64,000 nt of DNA from Phytoactinopolyspora halophila (lineage in GTDB: Bacteria > Actinomycetota > Actinomycetes > Jiangellales > Jiangellaceae), in contig NZ_QMIG01000002.1 in the NCBI RefSeq assembly GCF_003287285.1, positions 1 to 64,000 on the forward strand, written 5' to 3'. The position numbers and the translations under genes were made by a program. The notes beneath the pieces were generated by a model, which worked only from the letters and a program-made list of their open reading frames with translations, was not told where the DNA came from and did no database searches. Below, in pieces: positions 24,694-32,386 of this stretch (positions within the stretch are counted from its first letter, which is position 1; each line of letters opens with the position of its first letter).

Positions 24694-26283
24694 GTGGAAC
24701 CCGCCTACATCCTGATGCCGTTCCTCGGCGGTCTCCTCGCCATGGCAGTACGGTTACCCCCGCTGGTCGGGTTCCTCGCCGCCGGGTTCGCGCTCAACGT
24801 GATGGGCTACGACGCTATCCCGGCGCTGGACACCATTGCCGATCTCGGCGTCACCCTGCTGCTGTTCACCATCGGCCTCAAACTCAACGTCCGGACGCTG
24901 ATCCGTGGTGAGGTGTGGGGAACCGCATCGCTGCACATGGTCACGTCCACAGCGCTGTTCGTCGGCATACTCACCGCGCTCAAGCTCGCCGGGTTCTCCG
25001 TGCTGCACGGCGCCGGCTGGCATAACCTCACCGTTCTCGCGTTCGCACTGTCGTTCTCCAGCACCGTCTTCGCCGTGAAGGTCCTCGAAGAACGCAGTGA
25101 GAGCCGCTCCCTCTACGGCCGGACAGCCATCGGCGTCCTCATCATGCAAGACATCTTCGCCGTGGTCTTCCTCACCACCTCCACCGGCGAACTTCCCAGC
25201 CCGTGGGCACTCGCGCTCCTCCTGCTGATCCCCGCCGCCCCCTTCCTGCGTGCCTTGCTGCCTCGCGTGGGCTATGGCGAGATGCAGATCCTCTACGGTG
25301 CCGTGCTGGCCCTTGTCCTCGGCTATGCCCTGTTCGAGCAAGTCGGGATCAAAGGCGACCTGGGCGCCCTGATCGTCGGGATGCTCCTTGCGCCTCATCC
25401 GGCAGCGAACGGCCTGTCCAAGGCGATGTTCAACATGAAGGAGCTCTTCCTCGTCGGCTTCTTCGTCTCGGTCGGCCTCACCGCGCTCCCCACGTGGGAA
25501 ATCGCTGCCCTCGCGGTCATCCTGGTCGTCCTCGTTCCACTCAAGGGCCTCCTCTTCCTGCTGCTCTTCTCCGGCTTCCGGCTCCGCCATCGGACATCGA
25601 CCCTGGCCGCACTCAGCCTGAGCAACTATTCCGAGTTCGGTCTGATCGTCGCGGTGATCGCCGCCAGCAACGGCTGGCTCGACGACGAATGGCTCATCGT
25701 GCTGTCGCTGACCGTGGCCCTCAGCTTCGTCGCGGCAGCGGTGTTGAACACGACGAGCGGCAGCATCTACGAACGTGTCCGCAAGCGGCTTCCCCAGCGG
25801 AGTGCCGATCAGCTACATCCGGACGATCGGCCCATCGAGCTCGGCGACGCGCGGGCCATCGTGCTCGGCATGGGCCGGGTCGGCCGCGGCGCCTACGACC
25901 GCCTGTCGACGCACTATGGCCTGCCGGTTCTGGGGATCGACACCGATCCGGACAAGGTTGCCGAGCTCAGGTCCCTCGGGTACACCGTGGTGGAAGGTGA
26001 CGCCGTCGACACCGACTTCTGGGACAAGGTCCTGCTCTCGGACACGATCGACCTCGTGCTCCTGGCGATGCCGCATCACTCGGGCAACGTCTTCGCGCTG
26101 GAGCAGCTCCACGATCGGGCGTTCACCGGGCACATCGCGGCGGTGGTCAAGCACATGGAGGAGATGGATCTACTCACCCGCCGTGGCGCCGACGCGGTGT
26201 TTCACCTCTACGACGAAGCGGGTCTCGCCCTCGCCGACAGCGCCGCGGACGTCGCCGGCCTGCCGCCGAACGAACCGGCATAG
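24694..26283 (+). CDS. KefB-like cation/proton antiporter with RCK domain
   Basis: CPA2-family transporter of 529 residues from GTG 24694. About twelve membrane segments carry the family landmarks TLLLFTIGLKLNVRTL, ALSFSSTVFAVKVLEER, GVLIMQDIFAVVFL and GALIVGMLLAPHP. A cytoplasmic Rossmann/TrkA-N domain starts near residue 385 (ARAIVLGMGRVGRGAYDRL, followed by GIDTDPDK). This domain usually senses NAD(H) or other ligands and gates potassium efflux. It may contribute to potassium, pH or osmotic balance together with the Mrp system at 35-41 kb. It is convergent with the E1 beta gene. Confidence 0.88.
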   Translation: MEPAYILMPFLGGLLAMAVRLPPLVGFLAAGFALNVMGYDAIPALDTIADLGVTLLLFTIGLKLNVRTLIRGEVWGTASLHMVTSTALFVGILTALKLAGFSVLHGAGWHNLTVLAFALSFSSTVFAVKVLEERSESRSLYGRTAIGVLIMQDIFAVVFLTTSTGELPSPWALALLLLIPAAPFLRALLPRVGYGEMQILYGAVLALVLGYALFEQVGIKGDLGALIVGMLLAPHPAANGLSKAMFNMKELFLVGFFVSVGLTALPTWEIAALAVILVVLVPLKGLLFLLLFSGFRLRHRTSTLAALSLSNYSEFGLIVAVIAASNGWLDDEWLIVLSLTVALSFVAAAVLNTTSGSIYERVRKRLPQRSADQLHPDDRPIELGDARAIVLGMGRVGRGAYDRLSTHYGLPVLGIDTDPDKVAELRSLGYTVVEGDAVDTDFWDKVLLSDTIDLVLLAMPHHSGNVFALEQLHDRAFTGHIAAVVKHMEEMDLLTRRGADAVFHLYDEAGLALADSAADVAGLPPNEPA

Positions 26284-26297
26284 GTGCGCCACCGGTT
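26273..26297. terminator. Hairpin at a convergent junction
   Basis: AACCGG (26273-26278) and CCGGTT (26292-26297) can pair across a 13-nt loop, spanning the antiporter stop codon and ending just before the E1 beta stop. It may terminate both transcripts; the stem is short. Confidence 0.35.
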
Positions 26298-26302
26298 GAC
26301 GA

Positions 26303-27304
26303 TCACGCGGCCCGGGTGAATGGCTCCTCCCACTCGAGGTCCAGGAGCGTATCGAGGATTCGCTCCACGCTCGGGAGATAGTGATGTTCGTATGCCGGAG
26401 GGGGATATGGAATGTCGAGCCCGGTGACCCTGCGAATCGGCGCGGCCAGGGAGTAGAAACAGTGCTCGTGCGCCAGCGCGGCGATCTCGGCCGCCGGTCC
26501 GGCGAAGCTGGGAGCTTCGGTGACCACGACGCCACGACCCGTCCGGCTGATCGAGTCGATGATGCTCGCCTCGTCCAGGGGAACGAGCGTGCGAAGGTCG
26601 AGAACTTCCACGTCGAGGCCGAGTTCCGCCGTCGCGGCGTCGGCGGCTTCGAGCGCCAGCGGCACGCTCGGCCCGTAGGTCATCAGCGTGACGTCGGATC
26701 CGGGCCGCCGGATCTCTGCCCGGCCCGAACCTGGCGCACTGGCTGGAAGGTCGATCTCGGCGGTACTCCAGTACAACCGTTTCGGCTCGAAGAAGACCAC
26801 GGGATCGGGATCGGCGATCGCCTCACGCAGCAACACGTAGGCGTCGGACACGGTTGCCGGCGTGCTGACTTTCAACCCCGGCACCTGGGCGTACAACCCT
26901 TCCGAGGAATCGCTGTGGTGTTCCACACCGCCGATACCGCCCCCGTAGGGGACGCGGATCACGATCGGTGTTTGCACCGCACCTCGCGTGCGGTTACGCA
27001 ATTTCGCGACGTGTGACGCGACCTGCTCGAAAGCGGGGTAGGCGAAGGCGTCGAATTGCATCTCCACCACCGGCCGCAACCCCTGCATCGCCATGCCCAC
27101 GGCCACGCCGACGATGCCGCTTTCGGCAAGCGGGGTGTCGAAGCATCGATCCGGACCGAATTCCTTCGTCAGCCCGTCTGTGACGCGGAAGACGCCACCC
27201 AGCGTTCCCACGTCCTCGCCGAACACCACCACGGAGGGATCCGCACGCATCGCGTCACCCAGCGCCCGATTCAGCGCCTGCACCATCGTCACCATGCGAC
27301 TCAC
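26303..27304 (-). CDS. 2-oxoacid dehydrogenase E1 component, beta subunit
   Basis: Transketolase-like protein of 333 residues forming the E1 heterotetramer with the alpha subunit. Landmarks are GEDVGTLGGVFRVTDGL, FDTPLAESGIVGVAVGMAMQGLRPV, the metal/interface segment PVVFFEPKRLYW, and the C-terminal domain LDLRTLVPLDEASIIDSI. It is probably a branched-chain 2-oxoacid (BCKDH) E1, based on overall sequence flavour and the adjacent Lrp regulator; pyruvate as substrate is not excluded. It starts 3 nt after the alpha subunit stop. No E2 acyltransferase gene follows, which is unusual. Confidence 0.92.
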   Translation of the reverse strand: MSRMVTMVQALNRALGDAMRADPSVVVFGEDVGTLGGVFRVTDGLTKEFGPDRCFDTPLAESGIVGVAVGMAMQGLRPVVEMQFDAFAYPAFEQVASHVAKLRNRTRGAVQTPIVIRVPYGGGIGGVEHHSDSSEGLYAQVPGLKVSTPATVSDAYVLLREAIADPDPVVFFEPKRLYWSTAEIDLPASAPGSGRAEIRRPGSDVTLMTYGPSVPLALEAADAATAELGLDVEVLDLRTLVPLDEASIIDSISRTGRGVVVTEAPSFAGPAAEIAALAHEHCFYSLAAPIRRVTGLDIPYPPPAYEHHYLPSVERILDTLLDLEWEEPFTRAA

Positions 27305-27307
27305 CCC

Positions 27308-28411
27308 TTATTCGGCCGCCAGCACGTCGGCACGCTGACGCATCAACCGCTCGGGTGGGTGGGCGTACACGTGCGCAAACACGTCGTCGGCCCCTTCACG
27401 CACATCGCCCGCGAGCCCGTCACGGATCCGCTCGGCCAGGGACTCGCTTTCTTTGGCCACCGCGTCAATGTCGTCTTGCACCAATGCACCGGTGTTCACC
27501 AGATACGACTCCAGCCGCGACACCGGATCGCGCCGCTGCCACACGTCGACCTCACTCGCCTCCCGGTATCGCCGGTCGTCGTCGGCGTTCGTGTGCGCGG
27601 CCATCCGATATGTCAACGCCTCCACCAGCACCGGAGCTCGCTCGGCCCGCGCATACCGGACGGCGTCCGCAAGCATTGCCGTGACCGCTACTGCGTCGTT
27701 GCCGTCGACCCATTCACCGCGCACGCCGTAACCGACGCCCTTCGACGCCAGCGACGGCGCATGCGTCTGGATCTCCAGGGGTACCGAGATAGCCCACCGG
27801 TTGTTCTGCACGAGGAACACCACGGGAACCCCGAACACCGCCGCGAAGTTCAAGGCTTCGTGAAAGTCACCTTCGCTCGTTCCACCGTCACCGACGAATG
27901 CCATGGCCACCACGTCCTCGCCGCGCCGTCGGGCAGCCCACGCGACGCCCACGGCGTGGGGCAGATGTGTGGCCAGTGGCGTGCACTGGGGCGCCACACG
28001 TGATGCCACGGGGTCGTATCCGCAGTGCCACTCGCCCCGCAGGAGCGACAGCGACTCGACCGGATCGATCCCGCGCACGACGAGCGAGACGGTGTCCCGG
28101 TAGGTGGGGAACAACCAGTCCTCGCTGCCGAGGGCCAAAACACCACCAACCTGACAGGCTTCCTGCCCGCGCGACGACGGATACACGGCCAGCCGGCCTT
28201 GTCGTGCGAGGGCCGACGCTTCGGTGTCGAACCTGCGCCCGATGGCCATCCAGCGATAGGTCTCCAGCAGGGCCTCATCGGTCGGTATCGCGAAGCCACC
28301 CCGCTCGTCCTCCGGCCCGAGACGCCCGTCCTCGTCGAGGAACCGCACCGGTACCGGTGACGGCAGCAGACGTGTCGTCGACGTCTCATGATGATCGGCC
28401 GACGTGCGCAT
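27308..28411 (-). CDS. 2-oxoacid dehydrogenase E1 component, alpha subunit
   Basis: Thiamine-diphosphate-binding subunit of 367 residues from ATG 28411, which is preceded by GGTGGTGAG; a GTG at 28423 is the alternative. The ThDP motif is GDGGTSEGDFHEALNFAAVF ending in NNRWAIS. Phosphate and substrate region: SRGQEACQVGGVLAL and YRDTVSLVVRG. Conserved C-terminal YRMAAHTNADDDRRYR is present. It catalyses oxidative decarboxylation of the 2-oxoacid and passes the acyl group to E2 lipoate. It is divergent from an Lrp/AsnC gene, the usual partner of bkd operons, so branched-chain amino acid catabolism is the best guess. Confidence 0.92.
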   Translation of the reverse strand: MRTSADHHETSTTRLLPSPVPVRFLDEDGRLGPEDERGGFAIPTDEALLETYRWMAIGRRFDTEASALARQGRLAVYPSSRGQEACQVGGVLALGSEDWLFPTYRDTVSLVVRGIDPVESLSLLRGEWHCGYDPVASRVAPQCTPLATHLPHAVGVAWAARRRGEDVVAMAFVGDGGTSEGDFHEALNFAAVFGVPVVFLVQNNRWAISVPLEIQTHAPSLASKGVGYGVRGEWVDGNDAVAVTAMLADAVRYARAERAPVLVEALTYRMAAHTNADDDRRYREASEVDVWQRRDPVSRLESYLVNTGALVQDDIDAVAKESESLAERIRDGLAGDVREGADDVFAHVYAHPPERLMRQRADVLAAE

Positions 28412-28460
28412 GACGCTCACCACCCTCGAAATGCATCGACGGATGAGCCGATCGACGAAT

Positions 28461-28557
28461 GATCTCGTGATTCCGGATTTCCCGTGGAGAATCCCCGAGA
28501 GATCACGAAAGATCCTCGATCTCCGCTCTTGACTTCAAATCGTGCGCTCGATGGGAT
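28461..28557. promoter_or_regulatory. Lrp/E1 divergent control region
   Basis: The gap holds an imperfect inverted repeat GATCTCGTGAT (28461-28471) / ATCACGAAAGATC (28502-28514), a plausible Lrp-type operator. For the plus strand there is a TTGACT (28529-28534), 17-nt spacer and TGGGAT (28552-28557) that could drive the regulator. Both are inferred from sequence only. Confidence 0.45.
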
Positions 28558-28610
28558 GGACTTCTCTACATTCGCGGCAAATCGCTGACAAACGGCCGAG
28601 GAGATTGGTC

Positions 28611-29135
28611 ATGGCTGACCGAAAATCTCGTGGTGAGGCACGTCACACGTGGCGAACGGGCCAAATGTCTCCGAGCAAACTCGACGACATCGACCACTCG
28701 ATACTGGCCGAACTGCAGCGTGACGGGCGGATGTCCATCCGGACGCTTGCCGAACGCGTCCACGTGTCTCGCGCGAACGCTTATGCACGGGTCAACCGGC
28801 TGCTGTCCGATGGAGTGATTACCGGATTCGCCGCGATGATCGATGCCGAGCGTGCCGGCCTGGGCACCAGCGCCTACGTCTTGCTGTCCATCCAGCAGAA
28901 CACGTGGCGGGAGGTGGCCGCGGCACTGAGTACGGTCCCGTACATCGAGCACTACGCATTGGTCGGGGGTGATTTCGACGTCCTCACCCTGGTGCGAGCG
29001 CCGAACAATGCCGAGTTGCGCCACGTCGTCCTCGAAAGGCTCCACGAGGTTCCCGGAGTGCGCAGTACACGCACCTGGTTGATCTTCGACGAACACGACG
29101 GCGCGGGCGCTATGTGGGACGACGAATCTCGCTGA
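28611..29135 (+). CDS. Lrp/AsnC family regulator (BkdR-like)
   Basis: Protein of 174 residues; ATG 28611 follows GAGGAG at the right spacing, so it is preferred over in-frame starts upstream. The N-terminal helix-turn-helix reads LDDIDHSILAELQRDGRMSIRTLAERVHVSRANAYARV, shown across consecutive segments, and the C-terminal RAM domain covers SAYVLLSIQQNTWREV to STRTWLIFDE. It is divergent from the E1 alpha/beta genes and probably controls them in response to branched-chain amino or keto acids. Confidence 0.9.
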   Translation: MADRKSRGEARHTWRTGQMSPSKLDDIDHSILAELQRDGRMSIRTLAERVHVSRANAYARVNRLLSDGVITGFAAMIDAERAGLGTSAYVLLSIQQNTWREVAAALSTVPYIEHYALVGGDFDVLTLVRAPNNAELRHVVLERLHEVPGVRSTRTWLIFDEHDGAGAMWDDESR

Positions 29136-29191
29136 CCCCGAGTGCGCCGGGCGGCGAGACGATCCGTAGGGCGCGCCAGTAGGCTCGCGCT

Positions 29192-29350
29192 ATGACGAAG
29201 TGGGAATACGCAACCGCACCGATTCTGATCCATGCGACCAAGCAGATCCTCGACACGTGGGGCGAAGACGGATGGGAGCTCGTCCAGGTCGTGCCGGGCG
29301 ACAATCCCGAGAATCTCGTCGCGTACTTCAAGCGAGAAAAGACCGAGTGA
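29192..29350 (+). CDS. Small DUF4177-like protein
   Basis: A 52-residue protein, MTKWEYATAPILIHATKQIL then DTWGEDGWELVQVVPGDNPENLVAYFKREKTE. The WEY...GWELV...YFKR pattern is that of small DUF4177-type proteins. From memory, an equivalent tiny gene sits directly before the RidA gene in mycobacteria (Rv3678A), supporting that it is real. The function is unknown. The stop lies 15 nt before the RidA start. Confidence 0.8.
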   Translation: MTKWEYATAPILIHATKQILDTWGEDGWELVQVVPGDNPENLVAYFKREKTE

Positions 29351-29365
29351 CCCCGGGAGTAGCAC

Positions 29366-29851
29366 GTGAACGGTGAGACGACCAGTTCGGCAGCGAGTCC
29401 GGAACAGCGGCTGGAGGAGCTCGGTCTCACGCTCCCTTCGGTGGCGGCGCCGGTCGCCGCCTACGTGCCGGCTGTCCGTACCGGTCCGTATGTCTACACC
29501 GCGGGCCAGCTTCCCCTCCGAGACGGGGAGCTGGTCCGCACGGGAAAGGTGGGCGCCGAGGTCAGTCCCGAAGAGGCGTACGAATGCGCCCAGCAGTGCC
29601 TGCTCAACGCACTCGCTGCGGTGCACGCCCAGGTAGGTGACCTGTCCGCGGTGGCGCGCGTGGTGAAGATCGTCGGCTTCGTCGCCTCGGCGCCAGGGTT
29701 CACGGCGCAACCGCAGGTGATCAACGGAGCCAGTGAACTGGTCGGCCAGGTCTTCGGAGCGGCCGGCCAACATGCCCGCAGCGCGGTGGGTGTCGCAGTG
29801 TTACCCCTCGACGCTCCCGTGGAAATCGAGTTGATCGCCGAGGTCCGGTGA
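29366..29851 (+). CDS. RidA family enamine/imine deaminase
   Basis: Protein of 161 residues from GTG 29366. RidA proteins hydrolyse reactive 2-aminoacrylate and related enamines. Family segments: PSVAAPVAAYVPAVRTGPYVYTAGQLPLRDG, YECAQQCLLNALAAV, VARVVKIVGFVASAPGF, ARSAVGVAVLPLDAPVEIEL. The catalytic arginine of RidA (normally in the RxxxxV segment) corresponds to the R in HARSAVGVA. It overlaps the Nudix gene by 4 nt and is part of the conserved ridA-nudix-MBL-crp run. Confidence 0.9.
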   Translation: MNGETTSSAASPEQRLEELGLTLPSVAAPVAAYVPAVRTGPYVYTAGQLPLRDGELVRTGKVGAEVSPEEAYECAQQCLLNALAAVHAQVGDLSAVARVVKIVGFVASAPGFTAQPQVINGASELVGQVFGAAGQHARSAVGVAVLPLDAPVEIELIAEVR

Positions 29852-30624
29852 CGTCCGCCAGGAAGCTGCCTCCCTCCTCCGCGGAGCGGGCACGGGCGTT
29901 CGTCGCCGGCCGGCTCCCACCCGTGGAGCCGCGGCCGGCGTCGACGGTCGTGCTCGTGCGCGATGCGCATGCCGGACTCGAGGTCTACGTCCAGCAGCGG
30001 GTGCACGGCATGGCGTTCGCCGGTGGCATGGTCGCGTTCCCCGGCGGCAGTGTCGATGCCGCTGACACGGCCGGACACCGGGACATCGACGCGGCCACCT
30101 GGGCACGCCGGCTGGGGACGGGCGAGGATGCCGCCCGCGGATTCGTGGGTGCCGCGCTGCGCGAGACCCGGGAGGAGACCGGCGTCGCGTTACAGCCGGA
30201 CGATCTGGTGCCCTGGGCACACTGGATCACCCCGCGATTCGAACGCCGGCGTTTCGACACCTGGTTCTTCGCGGCCGAGCTTCCACGCGGGCAGGAGCCT
30301 CAAGACGTCTCCGGGGAGGCGGAAGCGGCGATGTGGGTGACGGCCCACGAGGCATTGCGGCGTGCTGACGCGGGTGAGTGGGACATGCTTCCGCCCACCC
30401 GGGTGGTTCTCGAAGAGCTCGCGGGGTTGTCCAGCGCCACGGACATCCACGCGACGCAGCGGGAGATCGCGGCAGTCATGCCGGGATGGCTCGACGACGG
30501 CGACGCCGTCATCGCCCTGCTCCCCGACGACCCCCGCTACCCGGGCGACGACCACGCCGCCACGACCCATCACCCCATGATCATGAACGATCCTCGTCCT
30601 GAGAGCGGGGGTAATCGTTCATGA
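29848..30624 (+). CDS. Nudix hydrolase (NUDT7/19-like)
   Basis: Protein of 258 residues. The Nudix box is split in the manner of the NUDT19 group: AFPGGSVDAADTAG, then an insertion of about 25 residues, then GAALRETREETGVAL (RExxEExGU). Likely a nucleoside-diphosphate or CoA-ester hydrolase; the substrate is unknown. Its final 19 codons are encoded by and next to the family B palindrome, whose second arm supplies the TGA stop (30622-30624). That stop overlaps the start of the next gene by 4 nt (ATGA). Confidence 0.85.
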   Translation: MTSARKLPPSSAERARAFVAGRLPPVEPRPASTVVLVRDAHAGLEVYVQQRVHGMAFAGGMVAFPGGSVDAADTAGHRDIDAATWARRLGTGEDAARGFVGAALRETREETGVALQPDDLVPWAHWITPRFERRRFDTWFFAAELPRGQEPQDVSGEAEAAMWVTAHEALRRADAGEWDMLPPTRVVLEELAGLSSATDIHATQREIAAVMPGWLDDGDAVIALLPDDPRYPGDDHAATTHHPMIMNDPRPESGGNRS

Positions 30625-30631
30625 TCATGGG
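30574..30631. repeat. Family B dispersed palindrome, copy 2
   Basis: Exact 18-nt arms CCCATGATCATGAACGAT (30574-30591) and ATCGTTCATGATCATGGG (30614-30631) flank a 22-nt loop. The arms share 15 nt with copy 1 at 21226-21282. Here the element overlaps coding sequence: it encodes the end of the Nudix protein, the TGA stop, and the first ATG of the following gene. Confidence 0.88.
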
Positions 30632-31430
30632 ACAGGGGGCGAGTGGGGGTGCCGAGGGCCTGCCGGGCTGGTGCCATCTGATCCGGGCCGACAATCCGAG
30701 CCCGATGACGCTCGAAGGCACCAACACGTACGTCCTGTCCACCAGCGCGGGCAACGTCGTCATCGATCCTGGCCCGCTGATCGAGGATCACCTGCGGGCC
30801 GTCGCGTCGCTGGGTGCGGTGGCACTGACGGTTCTCACCCACCATCACCCCGATCACACCGAGAGTGCGCAACGCTTTCACCAGCACACCGGTGCGCCGG
30901 TCACCGCCCTGGACCCGGACCTGTGCATCGACACCGAGCCCGTGAGCGACGACGAGCAGATCGCGATACCCGACCTCGACCTACGCGTCCTCCACACCCC
31001 CGGGCACACGGCAGATTCCATCTGCCTGGAGGTCCGCCGTGGTTCCTGGCGCGGGTTGCTCTGCGGCGACACCATCCTCGGGCGTGGCACGAGCGTCGTC
31101 GCACACCCCGACGGCCAGCTCGGTGCCTACCTCGACTCGCTGGCCAGGCTTCGCGACCGGCTCAGCGGTGACTGGATGCTGCTGCCCGCCCACGGACCGG
31201 TCCGGGCCGACGCCGTCGGCGTGATCGAGCAGTACATCGCCCACCGGCACGCACGGCTCGACGAGGTACGCGCGGCACTCGCTAGCGGCGCAACGTCTGC
31301 TCGCGAGGTGGTGGAGATCGTCTACTCCGATGTGGATCGTTCCGTGTGGCCAGCAGCGGAGCGCACGGTCGCCGCCGCCCTCGATTACCTCACTGGGGCG
31401 GAGAAGCCCACGAATGCGGCGGGGGAATGA
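30621..31430 (+). CDS. Metallo-beta-lactamase fold hydrolase
   Basis: Protein of 269 residues from ATG 30621 (or ATG 30627). Zinc ligands: THHHPDH (HxHxDH), then H in TPGHTADS, D in LLCGDTILG and H in LPAHGP. The family N-terminus is usually near HLIRADNPSPMTLEGTNTYV, so the first 20 residues (MIMGQGASGGAEGLPG) appear to be an addition made by the family B palindrome. Activity of the glyoxalase II/LACTB2 type is likely, substrate unknown. It is convergent with crp. Confidence 0.88.
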   Translation: MIMGQGASGGAEGLPGWCHLIRADNPSPMTLEGTNTYVLSTSAGNVVIDPGPLIEDHLRAVASLGAVALTVLTHHHPDHTESAQRFHQHTGAPVTALDPDLCIDTEPVSDDEQIAIPDLDLRVLHTPGHTADSICLEVRRGSWRGLLCGDTILGRGTSVVAHPDGQLGAYLDSLARLRDRLSGDWMLLPAHGPVRADAVGVIEQYIAHRHARLDEVRAALASGATSAREVVEIVYSDVDRSVWPAAERTVAAALDYLTGAEKPTNAAGE

Positions 31431-31455
31431 AGCCCACTGGCGCCGAGACTGCTGC

Positions 31456-32133
31456 TCAGCGAGCCCGGCGGCGCATCCGCTCGACATCGAGCAGGACCAC
31501 CGAACGCTGTTCGAGACGCAGCCAGCCGCGCGCCACGAAGTCGGCGAGTGCCTTGTTGACCGTCTCTCGGGACGCGCCGACCAACTGGGCCAGCTCCTCC
31601 TGAGTGAGATCGTGCACCACTCGCACGCCCTCCTCGGAAGGGACGCCGAAACGCGTGGACAGATCGAGGAGCTGCTTGGCGACGCGTCCCGGAACATCGG
31701 AGAAGACCAGATCCGCGAGGGTGTCATTGGACCGGCGCAGCCGGGAGGCAAGCTGCAACAACAAGCCGCGCGCCACCTCTGGACGTCCGGTGAGCAAGGG
31801 GACAAGGTCGGAGTGTCCCAGGCCGAGCAGGCTCGTTTCCGTCACTGCCGTGGCCGTCGCCGATCGGGGTCCCGGATCGAACAGGGACAGTTCCCCGAAC
31901 ATCTGACCCGGTCCCAGCAGCGCGAGGAGATTCTCCCGCCCGTCTTGCGCAGTACGACCAAGCTTGATCTTGCCAGCGGTCACGACGTACACGCGGTCGC
32001 CGTCGTCGCCTTCGCGGAACACCACCTCGCCACGGTCGAGATGCACCTCGACCATCGAGGCCCGCAATGCGGCGGCCGCCTCATCGTTCAGTTCACGGAA
32101 CAGCGGTGCGCTGCGTAGCGCATCATCAACCAC
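31456..32133 (-). CDS. crp: cAMP receptor protein family regulator
   Basis: Protein of 225 residues from GTG 32133, chosen because AAGGAG lies 7 nt upstream and the product VVDDALRSAPLFRELND has the family N-terminus. The cyclic-nucleotide domain contains EGDDGDRVYVVTAGKIKLGR and the phosphate-binding cassette FGELSLFDPGPRSATATA. The helix-turn-helix is HDLTQEELAQLVGASRETVNKALADF. It closely resembles mycobacterial Crp (Rv3676) in memory and context (beside nth). It probably binds TGTGA-N6-TCACA sites; one candidate is in the cstA promoter at 49478. Confidence 0.93.
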   Translation of the reverse strand: MVDDALRSAPLFRELNDEAAAALRASMVEVHLDRGEVVFREGDDGDRVYVVTAGKIKLGRTAQDGRENLLALLGPGQMFGELSLFDPGPRSATATAVTETSLLGLGHSDLVPLLTGRPEVARGLLLQLASRLRRSNDTLADLVFSDVPGRVAKQLLDLSTRFGVPSEEGVRVVHDLTQEELAQLVGASRETVNKALADFVARGWLRLEQRSVVLLDVERMRRRAR

Positions 32134-32386
32134 TACCTGGCTCCTTCTCGTCAACTTGGTCGTGTTCGTCCACCCGTACCGAACTACTCGATCACGCGCC
32201 GCCGAGTGTTCCGTCTCACGTTCTACCGACAACTATTGTGCCCGGACACCATGATGGCGCATTATTCGGTCTCGCGCTTCCCAACCCGTGCTCGCCGTTG
32301 ACGTCGCAACCGTCACTGCGTGCCAGCCACCAGGACGGCGACCTCTCGGCTTTCGACCTGTCGGCCGCAGAACATAAGGTAAGCGT

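Noticed and set aside
28628-28645. CRP-like sequence GGTGA-GGCACG-TCACA in the Lrp gene
   Set aside because: It lies inside the coding sequence just after the start codon and overlaps no promoter, so it is probably a chance match.
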